DNA from: Prionace glauca | Taxonomy: Eukaryota > Chordata > Chondrichthyes > Carcharhiniformes > Carcharhinidae | Direction of reading: 5' to 3' | DNA length: 64,000 bases | Assembly: GCA_037974335.1 (NCBI GenBank) | Contig: CM075729.1 | Coordinates: 112,140,437-112,204,436 of the forward strand | Part shown: positions 26,551-40,300 of the stretch, piece by piece | Numbering within the stretch: position 1 is the stretch's first letter | How the letters are laid out: each line of letters opens with the position of its first letter | Notes under the pieces: generated by a model | The model's database searches: none | What the model saw: the letters and a program-made list of their open reading frames with translations, nothing else | Told to the model about the DNA's origin: nothing | Made by a program: the position numbers and the translations under genes

Positions 26551-28462
26551 ACAAAGAACAAAGAACAACCCAGCACGGGAAATAGGACCTTCGGCCCAAC
26601 GAGCCTGCGCCGCCACATCACCCTGCACCTATTCTACCTGCGTGTCTACGAATGGAACCCCCAACTTAGCCAGATTCAGGGGAGAATAGTGTCAATTTGG
26701 TAAACCAATCAGCCTAAGAGCACATCTTTGGGGTGTGGGAGGAAACCGGAGCGCCCGGAGGAAACCCACGCAACCACAGGGAGAATGCACAAACTCCCAC
26801 AGACACAGGCCCAAATCCATGTATCTGCACAGCTAGCAGTGCTAGTCACTGAGCTGTTGCGGCGCCCGTCTACCGGTCCAGGATCAAGCACACACACCGA
26901 CATGAAGTACTAGGCCACTCCCAGAACCTCCAAGAGCAGCCCATGCACGACCCACCGTGTGCATGCCCCTCGTTTGACAACGAGGTGGACCTCCACCTGC
27001 GGAATAAAAAGACAAAAACGTTAACTTACAAGTCTGCATTTCCGGTGTCTCCCAAGGTTCTGACCTTATTTAATAGCCCCTACTATAACCCTCCATCCTC
27101 GTTTCAGCCATGTGTCTGTCTAACTGAACCTTAAACGAGTCCAACGTTCCTGCCTCCACCACCCTACTTGGTAGCGTGTTCCATACCCCCACAACTCTCT
27201 GCGTAAAGAACCTTCCTCTCACATCCAGATTATCCCTCTCCCCCCTCACCCTTAAATCATGACCTCTCGTGATTGCACCCAGTCTAGGGAGCAGTCTCTC
27301 ACTATTGACTCTATCTATTCCCTTCAGTACCTTATATACCTCTATCATGTCCCCCCTCAACCTCCGTCTTTCCAAGGAGAAAAGTCCCAGTTTCTCCAAC
27401 CTTTCCTCGTAACCCAGCCCCTCCATGCTAGGCAACATCCTGGTAAACCTCCTCTGAACCCTCTCCAGAGCCTCCACGTCCTTCCGGTAGTAAGGTGACC
27501 AGAACTGGACGCAGTACTCCAAATGCAGTCTAACCAACGTTCTATACAACTGAAGCATTAGACGACAGCTTTTATACTCTATACCCCTTCCTATAAAGGC
27601 TAGCATTCCGTAAGCCTTCCTAACAACCTTCTCCACTTGTGTTGCAACCTTCATGGATTTGTGAACCTGCACTCCCAGGTCCCTCTGTATTTCTATACTC
27701 CTAATCGGTCTACCTTTTATCACATAGCTCCTCTCTGCATTATTCCTCCCAAAATGCATCACCTCGCATTTGTTAGGATTAAATTCCATCTGCCACCTAT
27801 CTGCCCAATGCACCAACCTATCTATATCCTGTTGTATCACCTGACATTCCACATCAGTACCTGCCAACCCTGCCATCTTGGTGTCATCTGCAAACTTGCT
27901 GATCACACCAGCCTACCATGAGGGACTTTGTCAAACGCCTTACTGAAATCCATATAGATGACATCAACGGCTCTCCCATCGTCAACCATTTTTGTCACCT
28001 CCTCACAGAATTCCATCAGATTCGTAAGGCAAGACCTCCCTCTAACAAACCCATGTTGCGTATCCCTAATCAGATTGCAACACTCCAAATGCTCATACAT
28101 CCTACCCCTAAGTATTTTTTCCATTAATTTCCTTACCACCGATGTCAAACTCACCAGTCTATAATTTCCAGGGTTATCCCTGCTACCTCTTTTAAACAGC
28201 GGTACTACATTTGCTACCCTCCAGTCTTCTGGGACCTCACCTGTGTCCAAAGAAGAGACAAAGATTTGCGCCAGAGGCCCAGCAATTTCATCTTTCACCT
28301 CCCTAAGCAGCCTGGGATAAATACCATCAGGCCCTGGAGCTTTATCAGTCCTTACGCTACCTAAAAGCCCTAGCACTTCCTCCCTCGTAATAGATATTTC
28401 CTGCAACTGATCCTCAGCTCCCTCCAAGAGACCGCACGATTCCGAACCCCTCTCCTTCGTGA
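26551..28462 (-). mobile_element. CR1-A LINE, 5'-truncated, with internal RT deletion
   Basis: Antisense copy: acaaagaacaaagaacaacc tail, 500-base 3' UTR with HE1-like insert, then ORF2. Minus-strand frames 27070-27906 (from [15 protein letters not shown] to the C-terminus) and 27903-28427 (DKAPGPDGIYPRLLREVK to AFDKVPHGRLV) meet at a deletion of about 200 bases relative to 8960-9161. It removes [10 protein letters not shown], so this RT is broken. 5' edge near 28462. Confidence 0.85.
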
Positions 28463-29240
28463 ATTATGTATAAGGATCCACGCTTATCTGCTATACACTG
28501 GCAGCGATTCTTGTTTATTTGCAAGTACAAGGTTACTCATTAACATCACTCAACCTCGAACCCACAAACAGCCGGTCACTTGCATTGTGCGCTGTGAAAA
28601 TGCCATCTCTCTGTGGTTACATAATTTCCGATGCTGCAGCCTCAGTATCTGGTTGTTCAAAAGCAAAGGCAACATACGGAATTTTACGGCCTTGCTCAGG
28701 CGAGAGGGGAGATTCACGCCTGAGGTCAGCTGAGATTTCGGACTCTCGCCTTCGCCAATTCCGAGGCGGGCGGGGTGATAGAGCTCCGACTAAGAAAAAC
28801 AAATCTAATAATTGCAAACTTTCATTCATACATATGACCCAGGCTTCACTCCAAATTAAAACTAGTTGACGTCTAAGTATAAGTATAAAGATTTCGTCTC
28901 TACTCAAGTATCTTCGATGGGCAGAGCTGATGACACTTCACAGTAGGAACGAGAGCGTTTTGGCAATTGGGTTAGTTTAGTTCCACTTATATAACAATTG
29001 CAGCGGCTTCAGCCCTTCGCCAAGGGTTTGTCACCTGATTTAACTTGAGTTTGTTTGTTTGGTTTGACCGTAAAAGAGGCCAAGAGTTTGTCAGCCCCCA
29101 TACAACATCTGACATGTCGCCACAGTTCTAATGCGGGGAATTGGTGCATAGCAAGGCTGCAGACACTGCAATCTGGTACCTCATCAGATAGTGTTTGCCG
29201 TGGAACTAATAATTAAATAGGAGAGTGGGAAGGAACACAT
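28463..29240. other. Mostly unassigned; one dispersed repeat
   Basis: 28673-28790 (ggccttgctcaggcgagagg...gaggcgggcggggtga) recalls a GC-rich shark repeat of unknown class. Rest unassigned. Confidence 0.4.
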
Positions 29241-29600
29241 TTATCCAGGTTGATTTAGCGTTAGCTTCGCCTCAGCGATTCCCTCGACCATTCCTTGCAC
29301 CTTCGCATCGGCTGGCATTGAGGGTACAGCAGGCCAATCCACCCATCTAGTCCATGCTGGGGTTTCTGTTCCACACAAGACATCTCCTCTCCACTCCCTC
29401 ATCCCATCAGGGCGTCTTTCTATCATCTCCCTTCTCTGCTTATCCGCCCAATAAATACTGCCACGCTCCATGTTCCACATCCTCACCATTCTCTGGGTTA
29501 AAGTCTTCCGAGTGAAACTGGCATTCTTATATTCATTGCCTCTAACTTTGCTTCCCCGGAAGAGGGGACGTTTAATGCACATTGACGCAATCAAACGGTT
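29241..29600 (-). mobile_element. Possible decayed CR1-like fragment
   Basis: Minus-strand frame reads RGSKVRGNEYKNASFTRKTL then TQRMVRMWN, resembling a CR1 end block, followed by unrelated sequence. Confidence 0.35.
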
Positions 29601-29659
29601 GCATTAACTGAAAGATGGCTAACAGAGAGTACCACCCACCCAGCCGCAGTCTCCCCACC

Positions 29660-29702
29660 CCTACCCGCCCCCCCCCCCCCACATACACACACACACACAC
29701 AA
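29660..29702. repeat. C-tract and (CA)n
   Basis: Run of C followed by CA repeats. Confidence 0.85.
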
Positions 29703-29769
29703 CCTTTGTTAAGAAAAAGGGGTACAGCATCTTTGAACCATTCATTAGTCTTCAAAATCTCAATCATGG

Positions 29770-30103
29770 TTTAGCTTATAGAAATAGAAACCCTACTGTA
29801 CAGAATGAGGCCATTCGGCCCATCGAGTCTGCACCGACCACAACCCCACCCAGGCCCCACCCCTACCCCATATTTACCCACTAATCCACACACTTTAGGA
29901 CACTAAGGGCAATTTTAGCATGGCCAATCAATCTAACCCGCGCATCTTTGAACTGTGGGAGGAAACCGGAGCACCCAGAGGAAATCCACGCAGACACGAG
30001 GAGAATGTGCAAACTCCACACAGACAGTGACCCAGCCGGGAATCGAACCCAGGTCCCTGAAGCTATGAAGGAGCAGTGCTAACCACTGTGCTACCGTGCC
30101 GTT
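29770..30103 (-). mobile_element. HE1-type SINE, tail type I
   Basis: Antisense, near full length, from gaaaccctactgtacagaat to ctaaccactgtgctaccgtg. Confidence 0.82.
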
Positions 30104-30159
30104 TAATTCTCGTGTTTCGTCTTCACGGCTTTTCCAGGTGCACTTCTTTCTTCTTCTGA

Positions 30160-30475
30160 ATCGATCCATCCACCCACCCACCCACCAGCCGTTTGTCAGT
30201 CTGTCAGTTTGTCTGTCTATCTATCCATCTATCAGTCTTTCAGTCTGTCTATCCAGCCGACCGTCCGTCCGTCCATCCATCCATCTGCCTATCTATCTTT
30301 CTGTCTATCAACCCATCTGTCTTGCTGGCTATCTGTCGATCCATCTGTCTATCTGTCTGTCTATTTATCTGTTTATCTGTCCGTTTATCCAGCTGTCTGT
30401 CCATTAATCCATCCATCCGCGTATATGTCTACCTCAGTCCGTCTATCCAGCTGACTATCCGCCCATATAATTCAC
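30160..30475. repeat. (TCTG/TCCA/TCTA)n tetranucleotide array
   Basis: Variable tetranucleotide array. Open in more than one frame because of its composition, not coding. Confidence 0.9.
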
Positions 30476-30546
30476 AATTTATATCTGTGTGTGTGTGTAT
30501 ATATAAATACATAAGAGACCACAATTTTGCACTAGTTTCGAGAGTG

Positions 30547-30885
30547 GGCGGCACGGTAGCACAGTGGTTAGCACTGCTGCTTCACAGCTCCAGGGTCCTG
30601 GGTTCGATTCCCGGCTCGGGTCACTGCCTGTGTGGAGTTTGCACATTCTCCTCGTGTCTGCGTGGGTTTTCTCCGGGTGCTCCGGTTTCCTCCCACAGTC
30701 CAAAGATGTGCGGGTTAGGTTCATTGGCTATGCTAAAATTGCCCCTTAGTGTCCTGGGATGTGTAGGTTAGAGGGATTAGCAGGTAAAATGTGTAGGGAT
30801 ATGGGGATAGGGTCTGGGTGGGATTGTGTTCGGTGCAGACTCGATGGGCCGAAGGGCCTGTTTCTGCACTGTAGGGTTGTTATTG
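30547..30885 (+). mobile_element. HE1-type SINE, tail type I, best full-length copy
   Basis: Head ggcggcacggtagcacagtg...gggttcgattcccggctcgg (A and B boxes for RNA polymerase III), body tgtggagtttgcacattctc...ggtttcctcccacagtccaa, tail gactcgatgggccgaagggc...gtagggttgt. Good reference copy for the others. Confidence 0.88.
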
Positions 30886-31317
30886 TTATAAAAAAGGTTC
30901 AATAGAATTTCAAGATATATTTTTTTCAGTTCTCTCCGACCAGAATGCCTTTTAGTAATTTGATTATATCTCGTGGCTTTATTGCCCTGTGTGGCTATTT
31001 TCTGGGATTGATATACCCCTAGATCCGTTTACTCCTCCACAAAGGTAAAACTCTTATCTGAGGAAGGAGGCACTTATTTAAAAAAATTTACTGAATCCTC
31101 GGCGCAAGCTCTGGGAAAAACCCGGACAGGGAGAACATGTGCAATCCATTTGGCGCACGCACTTCCAGGTTAAATGTCTAGCAATGTAAATAAGTAACTT
31201 TCAAATCAATAGTACTGCCTCGAATATCTACAAAACGTCCCAAAGGACTGTTTCATAGCACAGGCAGGTTGGCTCAAATTGTTCCAGCCTGCAGGCAGTG
31301 GACAGATCTTTCTAACA

Positions 31318-31382
31318 ATGGGGCCCGCTGTGCTCCTCCTCTGGCTCTCTGCGCTAGTACCTGCTGCTGAACAAGCTCCATC
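31318..31382 (+). CDS. C4: C4-like exon 1: signal peptide
   Basis: Reads [20 protein letters not shown], a classical secretory leader. The ATG has A at -3 and G at +4, a strong context. Donor gtaagt; ends in phase 2. I see no TATA box just upstream. Confidence 0.85.
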
Positions 31383-34300
31383 GTAAGTATGCTGCGCTTT
31401 GTGAACGGCTTCCAGTTATTAGAAGCGTGAAATGTTTTTTTTTTAAAAAACACCTTAATGTGCGTTCACTCTGACAAATCATTAGAATGGGGACTGAATG
31501 AATTGTAAGGCAAGTGAAATTGGTGAACCAGCGGCATCTCCTGGGGAGATATTAAACAGGTTTTCACTTTAGACTGAAATCGAGCGACTCTCACTTCGAA
31601 GCACAGTGGAGATGTCTTCCGATACTCCGGCTATTCATCCCTATTCCGAATGAGAAGACAATTCAAAAGCACTGAAAAACAAGGGATCGTTTCACTCATT
31701 GCTCGTTGATATGATTTGATTTATTATTGTCACATATATTGGGGTGCAGTGAAATGTATTGTTTCTTGCGCGCTATACAGACAAAAAACATACCCTTCTA
31801 AGGTACATAGGAGAGAAGGAAAGGAGAAAGTGCGGAATATACTGAGCATTATTAAAGAGATGTGGGATATTGTGTGAAAATTGATCGCTAGTTTTCTTGC
31901 ACCGGTGACTGTACTTCATAACTGAATATGTGTCGAGAGCACCTTGTGCCCCAATTCGTGCCTTTATTTTGCTGATGTAGTTTGTACTAGCTGCAGGAAA
32001 CTGTGAGAGCTTCATTCAAACTAAAAGATCTTCCTAATGATTAGAGAATCTTCATTAGCCGGATGCATCCATTTCTTCCTGTATGAATAGGTGTGTGTGT
32101 GTCTGTATGCATCTGTGTTTGTGTGTGTGCTTGTATGATCTGTGTGTGTTTGCTTATGTGTGTGTGCATGCGAGTGAGAGTTTGTGTGAAAGTTTGTGGG
32201 CTGTGAGTGTTTGTGTGATGTGCGTCCGTGTGCTGCAATGTGAGTGCTTGTGTGAGTCTGGGTTCTTGAATGTAGTGTGTGTGCAAGCTTTATGTGTATG
32301 TGTGTTTCTGTGTGTGCTCCTGTGTGAGTGTTTGTGTGAGTCTGTGTGTGTTTGCATTTGTGTGTGTACGTAGGAGTGAGAGAGCCTGTGCGTGTGTGTG
32401 TGTTTGGCTGGAGGAGTGAGTTTTTGTCTGGTGTGCACCCGGGTGTCTGTGTGACTCGCATTTGTGCTGCAAATGTGAATATGTTTGTGTGTGAGAGAGA
32501 AAATAAATGAGCGCCTGCTATGATGGAAACAGCCTGAGTTTGTGTGAATGTGTATATGTGTATGTGCATGAGGGTGCTTGTGTGCACACAAGTCTGAGTG
32601 TATATGCATGTACCTATCAAATGAGAGCAAGCTAGCCTCCAAGCTACAATCCCGAGTGCAAATCACACAAGATACCTTACCAAGCAGCAGCATTACATCT
32701 TGTGTCGTGACCTTCAAGAAAAAACACGCAGCCCTTGGTGAAATTACACAATGCGGCTGTACAACGAAATGCCAGGCGGTGCACTTGATTGCATGATGTC
32801 AAGTTGATTTTATCTAATACGAATCGCAATCTAAATAGTACAAAGTGTTGAAATCTGTTTTTGCCAGCCCTGTGCCATTGTCTACCTTCTAACCTAAGAG
32901 CCTGAACAGCCCAAACATGTTAAGCTATACTAAACTTCTGGAAAATCTGTTGCAACAGACGAAGGAGTAGCACTTAGAATTGGCAGTCTGAATGTCTGCC
33001 GTTTGCTACATGTACATTTGATGATCCATTCATCAGTCTCTGGTGGGTAACTAGTCGAGTTCCTATGGCGTGAAGGTTCCATTTTGCCCAGTTTGCTTTC
33101 CAGGGTGAAAAATGAACCTAGAGGCGGAATGAAGTGAGGAGGGAGCGTGGAGTCTTTTCAAACCGAAGTTTTCAGATCCGACTTATGTCTAAGCCCAGAA
33201 ATTGAAAATGAATGTCTAATCATTGAACAAAAACATTAATTCTCTTTCTCTCTCTAAGATGATATCATTATTTTCAGCATTTATTTGAGGCAATCGTGTT
33301 TCTCCCACTTCCAAACATTGTAGAATTCCTACAGCGCAGGATGGGCTTTTTGGCTCATCGAGTCTGCACCAATTCTCTGACAGCACATCTTATCCAGGCC
33401 CTCTCCCCGAAACCCCACACATTTAACATGGCTAATGGACCTAATCTACACATCTTTGGACATTAAGGGACAAATTAGCATGGTCAACCCACCTAAACTG
33501 CACACCTTTGGACTCTGGGTGGCAACTGGAGCACCCAGAAGAGACCCACATAGGCACGGGGAGAATGTGCAAATTTCACATAGTCAGCCAAGGCTGGGCT
33601 CCGACCCAGGTCCCCAGTGCTGTGAAGCAGCAGTGCTAACCACTGTGCTACTGTGCTGCCACTAAATTATATTAGGCTACCTTGGCAGTCTCCATAAAAA
33701 TAGTGGACAGAGGCAATAACTAACACATTACTAAGGGAAACAAATGATATCTAGCGGATTCCAAATCATAAGGCAATGGAAAAGGGAATAGAGTGAAATA
33801 TTGAATTGGTTTATTTGCAATGCAGATCAATTTTATCATAGAATCTTTGCAGTGCCAAAGGAGGCCATTCAGCCTATTGAACCTGCACCAACAACAATTC
33901 CACAAAGGTCCCAAACCCGTAACCCTAATCATTTATCTTGCCAGTCCCCCTGACACTAAGGGGCAATTTAGTATGTCCAATCAACATAACCCGTGTATCT
34001 TTGGATTGTGGAAGGAAACCAGAGCACCTGGAGGAAACCCACGCAGACACGGGGAGAACTTGCAAATTCCACACAGACAGTGACCCAAACTGGGAATTGA
34101 ACCCACATCCCTGATGCTGTGAAGCAGCAGTGCTAACCACTGCATCACCATGCCAAATGTAGCTTTAATAAAGAAAAACACAAGAAACAGGGAATTCTCA
34201 TTAAATATTCTATATCTTTTCAGTAAAAATATGGATTACAAGCTGAAGTAGACATCAGATGACTGATTTTATTTTGGTGCTATTTGCATTTGGAAAGATT

Positions 34301-37300
34301 GCAACAGGGCAGCTTGTAGTGGAAGCAGTGCATTACTCATGGTGACCATCTCATTCCCATTTTTAACTGTCCATGCTCAGGCACCATAATGTTCTACACA
34401 GTATTTTCAAGTTGCATATGTAAGGTGAAAAATGTGGTATTTGACAACTGTAAATAGTGAAAAAAAAATGCTAAAGGAAAAGAAGTAATGATATGGCGTT
34501 GTCTCTTTGAAAAAAGGAAGTGTCTTGAGTAGTGGATTTTAAAATTATAGAGTGCAGACTGCAGAAGCAAGTCTTTGCAACATTGTATCAAAGCCTAGGA
34601 GTCAATGTTCCAACCTAACCAAAACAGGCTTTTGAATTGGACCATTGATTTTAAAGCCAGCACGCAGAGACGCAGAACCAGTGGAATTTAAATGTGAGGG
34701 TTGTTGACAGTCTCATGCAACTCAGATCACAGGCATACCATGAGGTAATTCCAGATATATAACCCCAGACAAGGGAGGGGGAGGCTAACTGTCAGAGTAT
34801 GCATGTCACCTCTTGAGTCGTAAGGATAGGTAGGTAGATACGTAGGTAAGGTGATTTGCTCTCGGGATTGTAGCTTGGAGGCTAGCTTGCTCTCATGTAA
34901 ATCCTGAAGTTCCATATGTATCTTCATAAAATCACCATTTAAATAGACAGAAACCAACTCAAAAAATGTTCCAGGTATGAACATCACCGGAGAAGGTCAT
35001 ACTTCTAAAAGACGCTTATTTGTATATTAAGAAGTCTCACAACACCAAGTTACAATCCAACAGGTTTATTTGGAATCACAAGCTTTCAGAGAGCTGCTTC
35101 TTCATCAGGTGAGCCTCCAGATGAACTCATCTGATGAAGGAGTAGCGCCTTGAAAGCTCATGATTCCAAATGAACCTGTTGTACTTTAGCCTGATGTTGT
35201 CAGACTTTTTATTGTGCTCACCCCAGTCCAATGCCAGCATCTCCACATCATTGTATATTAAATGACAGTGACTGAATTCTGTAATGATTTATTTCATTAT
35301 TCCTGAAGGAGTCTTGTAATACTTGAACAACGTTCTAGTGAAAATTTTATTCAGTTTGTTAATTGTTTTAATAAGGTTGTCACAAGTTTAAAAATAAAGA
35401 CCTATTAATTGTTCATGAAAGAGATTGTCAGATCCTGTTTTAATTTACCAAAACCAATAATTTTCTTCTGCCTCATACATACTCGTACAAGATTATGAGG
35501 TGTGGTATATCCCTTTGGGTGCTTCCAAAATCGAGCAGAGGGAAAAGTCACTTCATGCCATAACAACAGCAATGATGGGGAGACCTGAGATTGTCCCACA
35601 AATTCCCGGCCATTTGACTGCCAAGCTTGAGTAGATGTGTGTGTGTGTGTTTGCGTGTGTGTGTGTGCGCGCTCATTACTTTTTAATGATAACTTTCATG
35701 TTGAAACATTGTTTGACTTTCCCTCTCCCCAATAGCTACTTAATTAGTGCCCCCAATATCATACACGTTGGGGTGAAGGAGAGTGTCGCCATTCAAGTGG
35801 AAGGAATAGAAAAAGATATCACTGTTAAAGTGTATCTATTCGATCTGATCACGACAACAAAGATTTCGGGCGATATTGATTTTAAATTAACGGCAGAGAA
35901 TGGTTACCATCAAATTAATGACATAATTGTAAGTACTACCACCGTGATTCATACAGTGAAGAGTGAATAAACTTGGCACTTCATTATTTTAGTGCGACCT
36001 TTGTTGAGATGCATTACAAAGTCTGAGAATGAAACTATTACAATATTGTTTAGGCAATCATTTACTTGTTCTTTGCCTTTTCTTGGCCAGATCTGTGAGG
36101 TTTCATGTCGCAATTTCAAGTTCATATTGACTAATATGTCCAAAGGACTGGTTTGCAACCCACATTGCTTTGATTACTTTGATCACCACACAAACACAGT
36201 AGCTCCAAGAGCAGGTCAGAGGCTAGGAATACTGCGGTGAGTAACTAACCTCTTGACTCCCCAGAGTCTATCCACCATCTAAAAGGCACAAGTCAGCAGT
36301 GTCATGGAATACTCCTCACTTGCCTGGATGGGTGCAGCTCCAACAACCCTCAAGAAGCTTAACACCATCCAGAACAAAGCATCACATCAACAAAGATTCA
36401 ATCCTTCCAGCACGAACGCTATCTACAAGATGCACTGCAGCAACTCATCAAAGATCCATAGACAGCGCCTTCCAAACCCATGACCACTTCCATCTGGCAG
36501 GTCAAGGGCAGCAGAGAAATGGGAACACCACCATTTGCAAGTTCATCTCTAAGCCACTCACCATCCTGACTTGGAAATACATCACCGTTTCTTCGTAGTC
36601 ACTGAGTCAAAATCCCAGAATTCCCTCCTTAATGGGGGTCAACCCACCGAACATTGACTGCAGCAATTCAAGGTGACAGCTCATCACTACCTTCTCAAGG
36701 GCAACTAGGGATGGACAATAAATGCTGGTCAGCCAGCAATGCCCAAGTCCCATGAATGAATAAAAAAAAACCTTAATTTTTGGAGTCAGGATGGCACAGG
36801 TGTAAAGATAATACTTTAAATCTGAGTAGACTAAATTTTATACAGATTCTGGTTGTCCGGTATTTGTGACCTGGCCTCACTAGAACTCCTTTGTAATAAA
36901 AACATAAGAACATAAGAAATTGAGCAGAAGAAGTTCAAGCCCATTTAGCCATTCTTGACTTTCCCTTTCAATCTATATAACTCCATGATTCTCTGAGAGC
37001 CTCAATATCTGCCTATCTCAGCCTTAGATGCATTCCATGATGCTGCAGCTCCCAGTCTGAGATGGAGAACTTCAAATATTGACAGCCATTTGAGTGAAGA
37101 AATTGGCCCTCATTTCAGTCCTGAATGGTTTTCCCTTTGTCGAAAGGCTGTAACCCCCTTCATCCCCCATTCCCCATTTACACCCTGCCACTTTGTTGTC
37201 AACTCCAGGCCAGCGGATTAAACCACAAGCACGCAGAATCTACCAAATCAAGTCCCTTCATTATATTCAAATTTTCACTAAGGCCCAGCTCTCATTCTTC

Positions 37301-40300
37301 TAAATGATAGCGAATATCATCCAATTTACATTGCCTCTCATCATAACCCTCTCATCTCCGGGAACAGCCTAATAAACCTATCGCTTCCAATGCAAGTTCT
37401 CATTCCTTAACTATGGAGATTAGAAATTCACACTGTACTCCAGATTTGTCCTACCAATAGTATAATATAATAGTAACAAGACTTTCTTTCAATTCTTGAA
37501 CTCAAGTCCCCCTCAGTGAAAAAGCCAACATTTTAAAATCCATTCTTGGACCATGGGTGTCTCTGGCTGGGTTAGCATTTATTAATCATCCCTGGTTGTC
37601 CTTGAGAAGGTGGTGGTGAGCTGCTTTCTTGAAACACTGAGTGGCTTGCTGAGCCATTTCAAAGGACAGTTGAGAGTCAACCACATTCCTGTGGCTCTGG
37701 AGTCACATGTAGACCAGACTGGGTAGGGGTGGCAGATTTCCTTCCCTAAACGACATTAATGCATTACGTCATCTACTTTCCTAATGACTTGCTGTACCCA
37801 ACTGTTAACTTTTTCTGTCCCTTACTCAAGTAGTTGCAAATCTAACCGGGTATCGAAGTGTACAAGTTCTGTGCCTTTTAAAAAACATTCTGCTTTTAAC
37901 CCAACAAAGTGAGCAATGTAACATTTACTGTGACTTAATTCCAACTAACTGTCCAGGCTTCAGACAATTCACACCTCTTTAACCTGTGATTATCCCTTTC
38001 TCCACTTGTGTTGTCTGTACCTATAAAGACTCAATGACCTGAAAAGATTTGCATTCCAACCATTATCTTGCAATTGTGTCTTTGTCTATATATGCCATGT
38101 TTGTGAAACCTACCTGTTCACTCACCTGATGAAGGAGCAGTGCTCTGAAAGCTCATAATTCCAAATAAACCTCTTGGATTTTAAGCTGGTGCTGTGAGAC
38201 TTCTTACTGTGCCCAGCCCAGTCCAATGTCAGCATCTCCACATTGTGACTTAATTAGTGACATAAGCAAAATAACTAGATATAGTACCACTGACCTCCAT
38301 GCTATCAAATCCCACAGGTTTTTCCTGATCGTATCAAGCAAAACAAAATGTGGTCACGCAAAAACAAGTACATTTATCTTGCTGCTGAATGCCAGGATCT
38401 GTTCGCAAATAGGAAATTGGTCTTACTGTTGCTTTCGTCAAAGAAGGGCTATATATTCATTCAGACAGACAAACCAATATACACTCCCAGTGAAACAGGT
38501 GAGTACTGCCATGTAATGCTGCACACATTTCAGCATGACAGCAAAGGTTGGGTGCTGACTGGTTAGCAGAGGTGATATTCTGCTGGTCCAATAATAAAGT
38601 GTTACAACCATTGAACGCAAGAAAGGACATTGGTAAACATGTGTCTTGAGTGATAATGTTACATGACCGGGTAGAGGCAAGGATAGGGCCTGGATAGGAT
38701 GGTCTGTCAAAGAGTTGCTTTGACAGACCAAAGTGATGGTATGTCAAAGATGTGATGTGATGGGCCAAAAGGACTCCTTCTGCACAGTAGTGATTCCATG
38801 ATTCAATGATCATTATAGTAGCAGCCATTACTTACGCATTCATCCAAAAATGAGATTACTTGCCTTCAACCAAACTCGTGATGAACGATAATCCCCAGGT
38901 TAGCACCATTCTGCCATGAATGTCTGCCTGGGGAAAAAATTTGATTGCAAAACAAAGCAAATAATTTAGTAAAAGAGAAAACCTTGGCCTCAACAGATAA
39001 GACTTCTTTTGTTCATTCATGTATGTCTGAACTCCCACTTACCTGACAAAGGGGTAGCCCTCCGAAAACAAGTGGCTTTTGCTACCAAATAAACCTGTTG
39101 GGCTTTAACCTGGTGTTGTGAGGCTTCTTACTGTGTCCCAGTCTGGCCAATATTTATCGCCCTTGGAGGGCAGTTGAGAGTCAACCACATTGCTGTGGCT
39201 CTGGAGTTACATGTATGCCAGACCGAGCAAGGACAGCAGATTTCCTTTCCTAGTGAACCAGCTGGCTTTTTCTGATAATCATCAATGGTTTTGTGGTCAT
39301 CAGCAGATTCTCAATTCCAGATTTTTTTTTACTGAATTCAAATTCCAACATCCTGCCATGGCAGGATTCGAACATGGATCCCCAGAGCACCAGTTGAGTT
39401 TCTGGATGAATCGACCAGGGGGTAGGGAACAAGGTGTGGGGGGCATAAAATGGATGGTGCAGCATTTCTGCCCCATTCACTATTCTGTTCCATTGACTTC
39501 ATCGAATGGAGAATGAAGGAGTGCAGGCATCAAAAGCAACCCCTTTTATTTGCCATCTTCGCTTGTGTTCAATTTTATACCCACTGACATTAAAAATTAA
39601 ATGTCTTGTACACTAAACAGTGGCATCTCATTGTTTAGTCCGGCTTGCTGCTCTGTATTATTCAAATCAATGGGATTGAATATCCAGCCAGATTACAATT
39701 GGTGACAGAATGAATGCTGCCATTATATGGCTACTGTACAAGACATATTTCTTCCCTGTGGATTCCATTTGTGAAATGTCAGGTACCCTACAGCCAGGCA
39801 TACTATAAAAACTCACAGTGACTGAAAAAACTGAATGACGTTTTTGTAAACCATACTTGTTTCTCATTTAGCCAATACTGTTGCTTATGGTGTGCCCATT
39901 CCTGTTTTTGTTTTGTGCAGTGAAATACAGGATCTTTACTCTGGATCATTTTATGAGACCAGTATCAGCGAATATTGAAGTAACCATATACGTGAGTATC
40001 TTTGGAATTATAAGTTATCTGAAATGAACCACGATGGCACAGTGGGTGGTGTGGCTACTTTACAGCGTCAGGGATCCAGGTTCGATTCCTAGCTTGGGTC
40101 ACTCTCTGTGCAGAGTCTACACGTTCTCCCTGTGTTTGCGTAGATTTCCTCCAGGCACTCCGGTTTCCTCGCACAGTCCAAAAATGTGCAGGTTACATTG
40201 ATTGGCCATGTTACTGCGTTACCGTTCTGTGATCACTTACTGCACAGGCCACTTACCAGCGTGGGTTTCCTCCGGGTGCTTCGGTTTCCTCCCACTGTCC

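Noticed and set aside
29241-29594. 117-residue minus-strand protein
   Set aside because: Part recalls a CR1 end block and the rest has no recognisable domain or splice context.
30547-30620. Functional tRNA gene at the head of the HE1 SINE
   Set aside because: The A and B boxes are those of a tRNA-derived SINE; it is followed by SINE body, not a tRNA 3' half.
30193-30771. 192-codon open frame with Ser/Pro/Leu/Cys repeats
   Set aside because: It reads through a TCTG/TCCA array and into an HE1 SINE.
32085-32717. Long open frames on both strands (His/Thr-rich or Cys/Val-rich)
   Set aside because: They are translations of a TG/CA microsatellite and have no domain or splice support.
35736-35928. 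C5 as the identity of the thioester gene
   Set aside because: Exon 2 alone resembles C5, but exons 4, 8 and 10 match C4 blocks better, and the NKp30-like neighbour favours class III. Not fully excluded without the downstream exons.
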